From the NCBI GenBank assembly GCA_001898185.1, contig MKTI01000004.1, forward strand, positions 1 through 64,000: a DNA stretch of 64,000 nt, in the 5' to 3' direction. The DNA comes from Cellulomonas sp. 73-145. GTDB lineage: Bacteria; Actinomycetota; Actinomycetes; Actinomycetales; Cellulomonadaceae. Under the pieces are notes generated by a model, which saw only the letters and a list, made by a program, of their open reading frames with translations, had not been told where the DNA came from and made no database searches. Position numbers and translations under genes: made by a program. Shown piece by piece: positions 1-6,938 of this stretch. The first letter of the stretch is position 1. Each line of letters starts with the position of its first letter.

Positions 1-915
1 CGACGTCTCCTCCGAGCCCGACGCCACCTGACCCGAGGCCGCCGACAGCTCCTCCGCCGCCGCCGCCACCGCAGCCGCCGTCTCACTGACCACGCTCAAC
101 GTCCCCCGCAACGACCCCTGCGCCGCGGTCAGGGCCTGCGCCATCCGACCCACCTCGTCCCGCGAGTCCAGACGGAGCTCCTTGGTCAGGTCACCGGCCG
201 CCATCGCCTCGAGACCGGCCTTGACGGCGTTCACCTTCTTCAGCACGCCGCGCAGCACGGAGAAGCCGAGCGCGATCGAGGCGAGCGACGCGGCACCGAG
301 CAGGATCCACATGAGCCGGATGGAGGACGACGACTGGGCCACGCCCGTCTGGTGCAGCGCCTTGGCCTTCTTCGCCAGGGCGTCCGCCTCGGCCGCGATC
401 GCGTCGTTGGTGGTCGACGCCTGCTTGGTCAGGGTGTTCTGGGTGTAGACGGCGGCACCGGCGATGTCACCGGCGCCGACCATGTCGAACATCTTCTGGG
501 CGTCGTTCTCGTACGTCGTCATCTCGGTACGGATCGACTGGACGCTCTCCTGGCTCGACGCCATCGGCGCGTACTTGTCGATGTACGACTGCATGTCCCG
601 GAACCGGCCACCGAGCTCGGTCACCTGGTTGGTCAGGTCCACGCTGCCGAGCGCCGGCACCAGGCCGACGCGTCCGCGGTCACCGCCGAACTCCCGCTCG
701 ATCATGATGATCTGCTGCATCGGCAGGCTCGTCTGGTCGTAGAGCTGCTCGGAACCCCGGTTCAGGGAGTCCATCCGCTGCACCGACAGGCCGGTGAGCC
801 CTGCCGCGACGAGCACCAGCAGCGCGAGGCACAGGCCGATCTTCGCCGCGATCGACGAGTCGGCGAACAGCCGCTTGCTCAGGGACCGGCGGGGCGCCCG
901 TGCGGTGGTGCTCAT
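1..915 (-). CDS. Methyl-accepting chemotaxis protein (3' end outside window)
   Basis: Transmembrane chemoreceptor that signals to CheA through CheW. It begins at an ATG preceded by AAGGAG. 305 residues are visible and the cytoplasmic signalling tip is cut off by the window edge. Visible order: a basic N-terminus, a first membrane helix at about residues 27-47, a helical periplasmic four-helix-bundle-like sensor of about 140 residues, a second membrane helix at about 187-207, a HAMP segment (with the DEVGRMAQAL-like AS2 helix), then the start of the Ala/Glu/Ser-rich methyl-accepting coiled coil (AAEELSAASGQVASGSEETS). The ligand cannot be read from the sequence. A sigma-28-type promoter lies about 50 bases upstream, so expression probably follows FliA. 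It is separated from cheW by a terminator. Confidence 0.93.
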   Translation of the reverse strand, partial: MSTTARAPRRSLSKRLFADSSIAAKIGLCLALLVLVAAGLTGLSVQRMDSLNRGSEQLYDQTSLPMQQIIMIEREFGGDRGRVGLVPALGSVDLTNQVTELGGRFRDMQSYIDKYAPMASSQESVQSIRTEMTTYENDAQKMFDMVGAGDIAGAAVYTQNTLTKQASTTNDAIAAEADALAKKAKALHQTGVAQSSSSIRLMWILLGAASLASIALGFSVLRGVLKKVNAVKAGLEAMAAGDLTKELRLDSRDEVGRMAQALTAAQGSLRGTLSVVSETAAAVAAAAEELSAASGQVASGSEETS

Positions 916-964
916 GTGAGGTGCTCCTTCATGGAGACGTGGACATCCGTGTCACTCGTCACAC

Positions 965-992
965 CCATCGGCCGCCGGGCCGCGCTCGTGAG
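965..992 (-). promoter_or_regulatory. Putative sigma-28 (FliA) promoter for the chemoreceptor gene
   Basis: On the minus strand a CTCA element (992-989) is followed after exactly 16 bases by GCCGATGG (972-965), about 50 bases before the receptor start. This matches the class of flagellar sigma promoters seen elsewhere in this window with the same spacing. Confidence 0.7.
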
Positions 993-1078
993 GCTCCGGA
1001 GGGGATGGATCGGACGGCCGTCCAGGTGGCGGCGAGGTCCGGCGACGGCCCGGGGGGCTTGGCCGTGAGCAGCGGAAC

Positions 1079-1105
1079 GGCCGCTCCGACGCGCTCGGAG
1101 CGGCC
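1079..1105 (-). terminator. Hairpin terminator after cheW
   Basis: A perfect 11-bp inverted repeat (1079-1089 with 1095-1105, 5-base loop) sits about 40 bases after the cheW stop. It has no U-tract, as is usual in actinobacteria. It separates cheW from the receptor gene's own promoter. Confidence 0.65.
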
Positions 1106-1143
1106 GTGGTCCGCGGGCCCCGCCGGGAGGCCGGGGCGCGTCG

Positions 1144-1560
1144 TCAGGCGGCGACCGCCTCGTCGACGTCGAGCACCAGCAGCAGGTCGTGGTCCAGCTT
1201 GTGCGCGCCGAGCACCACCGACCGCATGACGCGGGGCAGCGTGTCCGGCGGCTCCTCGAACGTCTCGGGCCCGACGGTGACGACCTCGCCGACGTGGTCC
1301 ACCAGCAGCGACACCGTCTCGCCGCCCACCCGGACGACGACCATCATCGGGTCGTCGCCCTCGGCGCGGTCGGGCAGCGCGAGCCGGGCCCGGAGGTCGA
1401 CCGCGAGCACCACCTGACCGCGCAGGTTCACCAGGCCGGCCACGGTGCGGGGTGCGAGCGGCACGCGGGTGCGCTGCTGCTGGTGCAGCACCTCCTGCAC
1501 CTGCGTCACGTCCACCCCGTACAGCGCACCGCCCAGGCGGAACGTCACCAGCTGGGTCAT
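1144..1560 (-). CDS. cheW: Chemotaxis coupling protein CheW
   Basis: Scaffold protein of 138 residues linking chemoreceptors to the CheA kinase. The whole protein is one CheW/SH3-like domain: it opens with the typical strand TFRLGGALYGVDVTQVQEVL, continues with AGLVNLRGQVVLAVDLRARL, and has the later conserved stretch SLLVDHVGEVV. The length is normal for the family. Its ATG overlaps the cheA stop by four bases (ATGA), so the two are translationally coupled. It is the last gene of the csrA-cheA-cheW group and is followed by a hairpin. Confidence 0.96.
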   Translation of the reverse strand: MTQLVTFRLGGALYGVDVTQVQEVLHQQQRTRVPLAPRTVAGLVNLRGQVVLAVDLRARLALPDRAEGDDPMMVVVRVGGETVSLLVDHVGEVVTVGPETFEEPPDTLPRVMRSVVLGAHKLDHDLLLVLDVDEAVAA

Positions 1561-4007
1561 CGGGCCACCCCCACCAGGTCGCGGTCGTGCGGCGCGTCGT
1601 CGAACGTCGTCGCGTCGAAGAAGGCCGGGTCGGCGGCGAGGATCGCCGAGCGGACGTCGAGCAGCTCGGTCACCTTGCCGCCCAGCACCGCCGAGCCGAC
1701 CAGCCCCATGTCGTCCAGGTCGCTGTGCAGCGAGTCGTCGTCGGCCAGGATGTCGACGATCGACTCGACCACCAGGCCGACCCCGCGGCCGTCCTGGCTG
1801 TGCACCACGACCTGCAGCGTCTCCTCGTCGAAGCCGCCCATCGCGCCGAGCAGCCGGTCGAGGCGGACCAGCGGGAGGATCGCGCCGCGGTACTGCACCA
1901 CCTCGCGGCCGCCCACCAGCTCGACCAGCGAGGCCGGGATCTGCTCCAGCCGCGTGACCGAGGCCAGCGGCATCGCGACGCGTCGTCCGCCGCCGATGCC
2001 GGCGACCAGCACCTGCCGGGCGGTGGAGGCGCCGGCCGCTGCGGCGGTGGACCGGGTACGGCCGAGGCCGCTCTCCGGCTCGCCGACCAGCGCGCGGCGC
2101 GCCAGCCCCTGCACGTCGAGGATCAGCGCGACCCGACCGTCACCCAGCACCGTGGCGCCGGAGTACGTGCCGATCGACTTCAGCCGCGGCGACAGGGCCT
2201 TGACCACGATCTCCTCGGTGTCCAGCACGCGGTCGACCACCATGCCGAACCGCACGTCGTCGGACGCGACCACCGCGATCACCGCAGAGCTGCCCGGCGC
2301 CACGCTGAGCACCGGCGCGGACCCGTCGGCCTGCGTCGTGCCGTCCAGCACGTGTGCCAGGGACACCAGCGGCAGCAGGTCCCCGCGCAGCCGGTACACC
2401 GGTGCGGAGTGCACGTACTCGATCGAGGTGGCGTTGCGGTCGTCCACCGCGACCAGTTCGAGCAGGTTCACCTGGGGGACGGCGAACCGCTCCTCGCCGC
2501 ACTCGACCGTCAGCGCCGGCATGATCGCCAGGGTCAGCGGGATGCGCAGCCGCCACGTGGTGCCGATGCCGGGCTTGGACTCGACGTCCACCGACCCGCC
2601 CACCGACTCGATCTTGGTGCGGACCACGTCCATGCCGACACCGCGGCCGGACACGTTGGTCACCTGCTCCGCGGTGGAGAAGCCCGGCAGGAACAGCAGC
2701 TGCATCAGGTCCGCCGGCGTCGCCGCAGCGAGCTGCTCGGCGGTGCGCAGCCCCTTGCGGAGCGCGCTGGCGGCGACCTTCTGCGCGTCGATGCCGCGGC
2801 CGTCGTCGGACACCTCGACGACCACCAGCCCACCGGCGTGGTAGGCGCGCAGCGTCAGCAGGCCCTGGGCCGGCTTGCCGGCCGCGACCCGGTCGGCGAC
2901 CGGCTCGATGCCGTGGTCGATCGCGTTGCGGACCAGGTGCGTCAGCGGGTCCTTGACCGCCTCGAGCAGCCCGCGGTCCAGCTCCGTGTCGCCGCCGGAC
3001 ATCTCCAGGGCGACCTCACGGCCGCAGGACGCGGCCAGGTCGCGGACGACGCGCGGCATCTTGGACCAGATGTGCTCGATGGGCTGCATGCGCGTCTTCA
3101 TGACGCCCTCCTGCAGCTCACCGGCGATGACGTCGAGGCGCTGGGCGGCGCGGGACAGGTCGAGGTCCGCGCCGACCGAGGCCAGGCGGGTGATCTGGTT
3201 GCGGGCCAGCACCAGCTCGCCGACCTCACGCATCAGGCCGTCGAGCAGCTCGACGTCGACGCGGATCGAGGAGTCGGAGATCGTGCGGACGCCGCCCTCG
3301 TCCGGCGTCTCCGTGGTCGCGGCCGACGGCGGGATGCGGGGGGTCGGGACGGCGGGAGCCGGAGCGGCGGTCGCGGCGGCGGGCGTTGCCGCCACGGGCA
3401 CGGGGGCGGCGACCGGGGCGGGGGTGGGAGCAGGGGTCACGACGGCAGCAGACGCCGACGCGGGCACCGTCTCGGCGATGCGCTCGACGATCACCGCGGT
3501 GGTGACCGGGGCGGGCTCGCCGACAGGCTCGGCCGCGGCAACCGGCTCGGCGGCCGTCGTCGTCACGGGCGCGGGTGTCGCCAGCGGCTCGGGCTCGGGG
3601 GTCGCAGCAGCCGCTGCCGGGTCGGTGGCCAGCACCGCCTCGACGCGGGCCACGACGTCGTCGATCGCCACGGAGCTCTCGTCGCCGCCGGTCTCGATGG
3701 TGCGCAGGATCTCGCGGACGCGGTCCACCACGGCCAGCAGCACGTCGGTGGTCGGCTGGTCCATCGACCGCTTGCCGTCGCGCAGCTCCACCAGCAGGTT
3801 CTCGCCGGCGTGCGTGACGTGCTCGAGGTTGCCGAACGCCAGGAAGCCGCTGGTGCCCTTGATCGTGTGGATGGTGCGGAACACGCTGCTCAGCAGCGGC
3901 CGCGCACCGGGCTCCTTCTCGAGGGCCACCAGGTCCTGGTCGAGCTGATCCAGGTTCTCGTAGCTCTCCACGAGGAACTCGCGGACGATGTCGTCGGCGT
4001 CCTCCAC
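1557..4007 (-). CDS. cheA: Chemotaxis histidine kinase CheA with two CheW-like domains
   Basis: Soluble sensor kinase of chemotaxis, 816 residues, starting at a GTG after GAGGAGG. Domains in order: HPt domain (about 1-110) with the phosphorylated His47 in RTIHTIKGTSG; a long Ala/Pro/Thr linker (about 125-230) with no recognisable CheY-binding P2 domain; dimerisation helices; a HATPase with the N box LVRNAIDHGIEP, G1 VSDDGRGID and the SGRGVGMDVV box; a first CheW-like domain starting at ALTVECGEERFAVPQ; and a second, more diverged CheW-like segment after it (QVLVAGIGGGRRVAMPL onward). Two tandem CheW-type domains and no P2 are unusual. It lies 52 bases after csrA and overlaps cheW. Confidence 0.95.
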   Translation of the reverse strand: MEDADDIVREFLVESYENLDQLDQDLVALEKEPGARPLLSSVFRTIHTIKGTSGFLAFGNLEHVTHAGENLLVELRDGKRSMDQPTTDVLLAVVDRVREILRTIETGGDESSVAIDDVVARVEAVLATDPAAAAATPEPEPLATPAPVTTTAAEPVAAAEPVGEPAPVTTAVIVERIAETVPASASAAVVTPAPTPAPVAAPVPVAATPAAATAAPAPAVPTPRIPPSAATTETPDEGGVRTISDSSIRVDVELLDGLMREVGELVLARNQITRLASVGADLDLSRAAQRLDVIAGELQEGVMKTRMQPIEHIWSKMPRVVRDLAASCGREVALEMSGGDTELDRGLLEAVKDPLTHLVRNAIDHGIEPVADRVAAGKPAQGLLTLRAYHAGGLVVVEVSDDGRGIDAQKVAASALRKGLRTAEQLAAATPADLMQLLFLPGFSTAEQVTNVSGRGVGMDVVRTKIESVGGSVDVESKPGIGTTWRLRIPLTLAIMPALTVECGEERFAVPQVNLLELVAVDDRNATSIEYVHSAPVYRLRGDLLPLVSLAHVLDGTTQADGSAPVLSVAPGSSAVIAVVASDDVRFGMVVDRVLDTEEIVVKALSPRLKSIGTYSGATVLGDGRVALILDVQGLARRALVGEPESGLGRTRSTAAAAGASTARQVLVAGIGGGRRVAMPLASVTRLEQIPASLVELVGGREVVQYRGAILPLVRLDRLLGAMGGFDEETLQVVVHSQDGRGVGLVVESIVDILADDDSLHSDLDDMGLVGSAVLGGKVTELLDVRSAILAADPAFFDATTFDDAPHDRDLVGVAR

Positions 4008-4059
4008 GCTCCGGCCTCCTCATGGAGGGCCGGCGTCCATCGCCGGCCGTACAGGAGGC

Positions 4060-4386
4060 TCATCGGTCGAGCGAGGCGTCTCCTGAGGAGTCCACGCCCG
4101 GTGCCGGGGCGGCCGGCGCAGCGGGGACGGCCGGGTCGGCGGGCGTCGCGGGCGACGGCGGCGCGGCGATGATGCGGCGAAGTGCCGCCTCGGTGCCGGC
4201 GTCCGCGGCGACCGCCTCCTCGTTGGCGGAGCTGATCGCCTCCAGCACCTCCGCGCGGTGCACACGCACCGACCGCGGGGCGTCGATCCCGAGCCGCACA
4301 CCGTCGGACCGCACCTCGATCACGGTGACGACGATGTCGCCCCCGATGACGAGGCGCTCGCCCACCCGACGGCTCAGCACCAGCAT
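4060..4386 (-). CDS. csrA: Carbon storage/flagellin translation regulator CsrA with a long C-terminal tail
   Basis: RNA-binding post-transcriptional regulator. In bacteria with FliW it represses flagellin translation by binding GGA sites near the ribosome binding site, and FliW relieves this. Residues 1-60 give the full CsrA fold (start MLVLSRRVGERLVIGG, then VRLGIDAPRSVRVHRAEV containing the RNA-contacting Arg). The protein is 108 residues against about 60-75 normally. The extra 45 or so residues are an Ala/Pro-rich, probably disordered tail. It heads the csrA-cheA-cheW group, and AAGG precedes the ATG. fliW and flagellin lie elsewhere in this window, which supports a FliW-CsrA-flagellin circuit. 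Confidence 0.93.
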   Translation of the reverse strand: MLVLSRRVGERLVIGGDIVVTVIEVRSDGVRLGIDAPRSVRVHRAEVLEAISSANEEAVAADAGTEAALRRIIAAPPSPATPADPAVPAAPAAPAPGVDSSGDASLDR

Positions 4387-4439
4387 GCGGTGACCTTATC
4401 TTGCGGCGCCGTGAGGCCCCGGCTGCCGCGCGTCCGCGC

Positions 4440-4467
4440 CCATCGGCGAGGCCTCGGCGCTCGCTAC
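4440..4467 (-). promoter_or_regulatory. Weak sigma-28-like site before csrA
   Basis: A GCCGATGG element (4447-4440, minus strand) lies about 55 bases before csrA. Sixteen bases further upstream is GTAG (4467-4464), only a half match to CTCA. The spacing agrees with the other flagellar promoters here, but the -35 element is poor. Confidence 0.3.
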
Positions 4468-4967
4468 GAGGAAGCCCTCGCCTCGACCCGCACGACCGAC
4501 GCACCGGACGCCCGGCCACCGCCCGACTCGACGGAGGTGCTCAGGTTGTACAGGCCGGGGGCGGCGTCAGCCGGGATGGCGATCGTGCTGACCGGTGCAC
4601 CCCCCGCCCGGTTCGTCGTCTGCACAGGGGCTGCGGTCACGCTGGGCGACGGAGCACCAGCACCGCTGGAGCTCTTCAGCGTCGTGACGTCGGGGTACGC
4701 GCCGGTCAACGACGCCGACAACGTGACCGGCGCCTCGGGATACGACTGCGTGGGCGGAACGGTCTCGACGATCCAGTGCAGCACCAGCACGTCGCCGGGG
4801 TGGAGCACCTGGTCGATGTCGGCGCTCGCGCAACACGTGTAGGTGAACGAGGCGGGGCTGCTGGCCGACGGTGGCTGCGGCACCTGTGCACAGCCGGCGA
4901 CCGCCGCGGCACCGAGGCCGACCGTCGCCCAGAACAGTGCTGAACGTCGACGTCGGGGGCCTCCCAT
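4464..4967 (-). CDS. Putative lipoprotein of unknown function
   Basis: 167-residue exported protein. A twin-Arg-rich basic start (GGPRRRRSA) and a hydrophobic stretch end in a clear lipobox, AVAGC, with Cys26 as the lipidated residue. The mature part begins with a Pro/Ser spacer, has a CC pair in TYTCCASADIDQVLHPGD, and then looks like a beta-rich extracellular domain (HWIVETVPPTQSYPEAPVTL, APGLYNLSTSVE). I chose the internal ATG at 4967 because upstream codons have no signal-like features. It sits upstream of csrA on the same strand, but nothing ties it to motility. Function not recognised. Confidence 0.75.
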   Translation of the reverse strand: MGGPRRRRSALFWATVGLGAAAVAGCAQVPQPPSASSPASFTYTCCASADIDQVLHPGDVLVLHWIVETVPPTQSYPEAPVTLSASLTGAYPDVTTLKSSSGAGAPSPSVTAAPVQTTNRAGGAPVSTIAIPADAAPGLYNLSTSVESGGGRASGASVVRVEARASS

Positions 4968-5128
4968 GGTCGGACCGTAGCCGTGCCCAGGGGGGTGCAG
5001 CGGGCGAACGGCACCCCAGCTGGGATTCGTTCGCAGTTCCGCCCGGATGGCCGCGGCGCCCGGGCTACGGTCCGTTCGAGGGCTGCGACCACCGGCCGCG
5101 GCTCGGCCCGAGAGGAGCACCCGCGTCC

Positions 5129-5407
5129 ATGGCCTCGCGGCGGCGGAACGTCTGGTCCGCGGTGTTCGGCGAGACGATCATGACCTGGCCCCGGATCGCC
5201 GGGCAGCAGCTGGTGGCCGTGACCCTGGTGGTCAACGCGGTGCTCGCCCACAGCGGATGGCTGCGCTGGGCGGGCTTCACGCTCGCCGCCGTCACGCAGG
5301 TCTGGATCCTGTACGACGCGAGCCGCCGCCTCGAGGCGACGCACAGGGCCCGCCAGGCGTCGGCCCGGAGGTCGCCGCAGGCGATCGCTGACGACCGAGG
5401 AAAGTGA
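5129..5407 (+). CDS. Small hypothetical membrane protein
   Basis: 92-residue protein starting at an ATG preceded by GAGAGGAGCAC. It has one or two hydrophobic helices (about residues 25-60: GQQLVAVTLVVNAVLAH and WAGFTLAAVTQVWILYDASRR), then an Arg/Ala-rich polar tail that probably lies in the cytoplasm. Its orientation opposes both flanking minus-strand genes. No family recognised and no motif suggests a catalytic role. Confidence 0.6.
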   Translation: MASRRRNVWSAVFGETIMTWPRIAGQQLVAVTLVVNAVLAHSGWLRWAGFTLAAVTQVWILYDASRRLEATHRARQASARRSPQAIADDRGK

Positions 5408-5470
5408 CCGCGCGGGTCACGCGCGGCATGGGCTGCGAGACGGACCTGCGGGTCCGGGGAGGACGTGGTC

Positions 5471-5749
5471 ATGGAGGTTCGGGCTGAGCGACGAGGCGCC
5501 TTCCGTGCGACCTGGGTCGTGGGGCTCGCCGTCGTGGCGTTCCAGGTCGTGGTGGCCGAGGCGTGGCGGAAGGGCACCGGAGGAGTCCACCTCGCACCGT
5601 TCTGGGGCACGTACATCGGCTTGGTGTTCGGCCTGTTGGGGATCGTCGCGGTCGCGGCGTCCCGCTCCCGACGTGGCGCCGACTCACTCGCCGCACTGGC
5701 CGTCAGCTCGGCCTCTCTGACGCTCGCCCTGGCGCTGCTGGCGTTCTAG
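5471..5749 (+). CDS. Small hypothetical membrane protein with three predicted helices
   Basis: 92-residue protein. The ATG at 5471 is preferred over a GTG six bases upstream because GGGGAGGA (5456-5463) sits seven bases before it. Hydrophobic stretches at about 14-29 (TWVVGLAVVAFQVVVA), 44-63 (TYIGLVFGLLGIVAVAAS) and 70-92 suggest three short membrane helices. It follows the preceding plus-strand small membrane gene by about 60 bases and may be cotranscribed. It runs convergently into the flhF-like gene, 31 bases away. Function not recognised. Confidence 0.6.
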   Translation: MEVRAERRGAFRATWVVGLAVVAFQVVVAEAWRKGTGGVHLAPFWGTYIGLVFGLLGIVAVAASRSRRGADSLAALAVSSASLTLALALLAF

Positions 5750-5780
5750 CGGCGTGGGCCTCGCGGCCCGCGACGGGCGC

Positions 5781-6938
5781 TCAGGCGCGGGCGGCGTCCA
5801 CGTCCTGGCCCAGCAGGGCCGCCCAGACCACCGGCGACGACGGCACCCCGTCGGCCAGGGCGATCGGCAGGTCGAGGCCGAGCACGGTCCCCGGTGCGCG
5901 CGTGTCGAACAGTCCCCGTACCGCGAGCGCGTCGACGGCGCGCTGGCGGCCGACCTGCGCGAGCCAGTGGCCGGTGTCCTCCGGCTTGGTGCGGCCGTCC
6001 ACGACGGCCCACACCTGGTCCGGGCGGGCGGCGGCGACCAGGGCGGCGGCCTGCTCACGGTCGAGGCGCTCGTCGCGCACCGGGACGGTGACGATCCACG
6101 GGTGGTCCTCCCGCGGCGCGGTGGCCCGCCAGCGCGAGGTGGCCGTGGCGCTCGACATGGCCCCCGGACCGCACTTCACGACGGCCTGCGGGGGCAGCGC
6201 CCAGCGGTGCGCGATCAGGTCGGCGGTCTCCTCGACGTCCAGCGGCGGACCGACGAGGACGAGCACCTGACCCGACTGGCGCGGCGGGACGGGCGACGGC
6301 GGGAGCTGGGCCAGCACCCCGCCGAGGGTCAGCGGCGTGCGGGTCAGCAGGGCAGCGGGGACGCCGGCGGCGGTCAGCGCTGCGCGCAGGGCGTCGTCGG
6401 ACTGCGGTGCGAGGCCCGGAGCCGGCGCCGTGCCGGCCGCAGCGAGGGTGCCGGCCGAGGTCGGCGCGGGCACCTCCACCTCGGCAGGGGGCGGCACCTC
6501 GGCGAGCGCACGCACCTGGTCGAGCACGGCAGCGAAGCGGGCGCTGGCTGTGGACACCGGGGCCGGGTCGGCGGGCGCCGCCACCTCAGTCGCCGGACGA
6601 CCCGCCACTGCGGTTCCGACCGGTCCGGGAACGGTCGAGGCGGCAAGTCCGGCGGGTGCCGCGGCGAACGGCGCGCCGGTGCGCTCGGCCTGGTCGGCCG
6701 CCTCGAGCAGGTCGTCGAGCGAGGCCGCCGTCGGACGCGTGAACCGACGCCGGGGCGCGCGCGCCAGCTCCGGCACGTCGATCGTCAGCTCGTACCGCTC
6801 GCGGGCGAAGAAGCCCCCGAACCCGCCGCTGCGCACCTTCTCGGCGCGCACGATCCGCGCACCGGGACCGAGCTCCTCGCGGACACGGACGATCAGCCCC
6901 GCGAGGTCGGCACCCTCAAGCAGCAAGCGCTCGCCCAC
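5781..6938 (-). CDS. FlhF-like protein lacking the GTPase P-loop
   Basis: 385 residues, last gene of the flagellar run, overlapping flhA by 23 bases, which is the usual place of flhF. The N-terminus resembles the FlhF B domain (REELGPGARIVRAEKV, then FFARERYELTIDVPE). A long Ala/Pro linker follows (about 75-180). The C-terminal third keeps the outline of an SRP-type GTPase: LVLVGPPLDVEETADLIAHRW (about 226-246) stands where FlhF has GxTGxGKTTTxAKLA, VVDGRTKPEDTGHWL (about 312-326) where the G3/G4 region falls, and LDLPIALADG (about 356-365) near G5. The Lys and Ser/Thr of the P-loop are absent, so it should not hydrolyse GTP. The assignment rests on position and alignment by eye. Confidence 0.7.
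   Translation of the reverse strand: MGERLLLEGADLAGLIVRVREELGPGARIVRAEKVRSGGFGGFFARERYELTIDVPELARAPRRRFTRPTAASLDDLLEAADQAERTGAPFAAAPAGLAASTVPGPVGTAVAGRPATEVAAPADPAPVSTASARFAAVLDQVRALAEVPPPAEVEVPAPTSAGTLAAAGTAPAPGLAPQSDDALRAALTAAGVPAALLTRTPLTLGGVLAQLPPSPVPPRQSGQVLVLVGPPLDVEETADLIAHRWALPPQAVVKCGPGAMSSATATSRWRATAPREDHPWIVTVPVRDERLDREQAAALVAAARPDQVWAVVDGRTKPEDTGHWLAQVGRQRAVDALAVRGLFDTRAPGTVLGLDLPIALADGVPSSPVVWAALLGQDVDAARA

Noticed and set aside
940..960. GTGTCACTCGTCACAC as a CRP-type site before the chemoreceptor
   Set aside because: The half-sites are not inverted repeats of TGTGA (one arm reads TGACA on the same strand), so symmetry fails.
1452..4172. A 906-codon open frame on the plus strand opposite cheA
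   Set aside because: Composition is His/Arg/Asp-rich with no domain pattern. It mirrors cheA and exists only because high GC suppresses stop codons.
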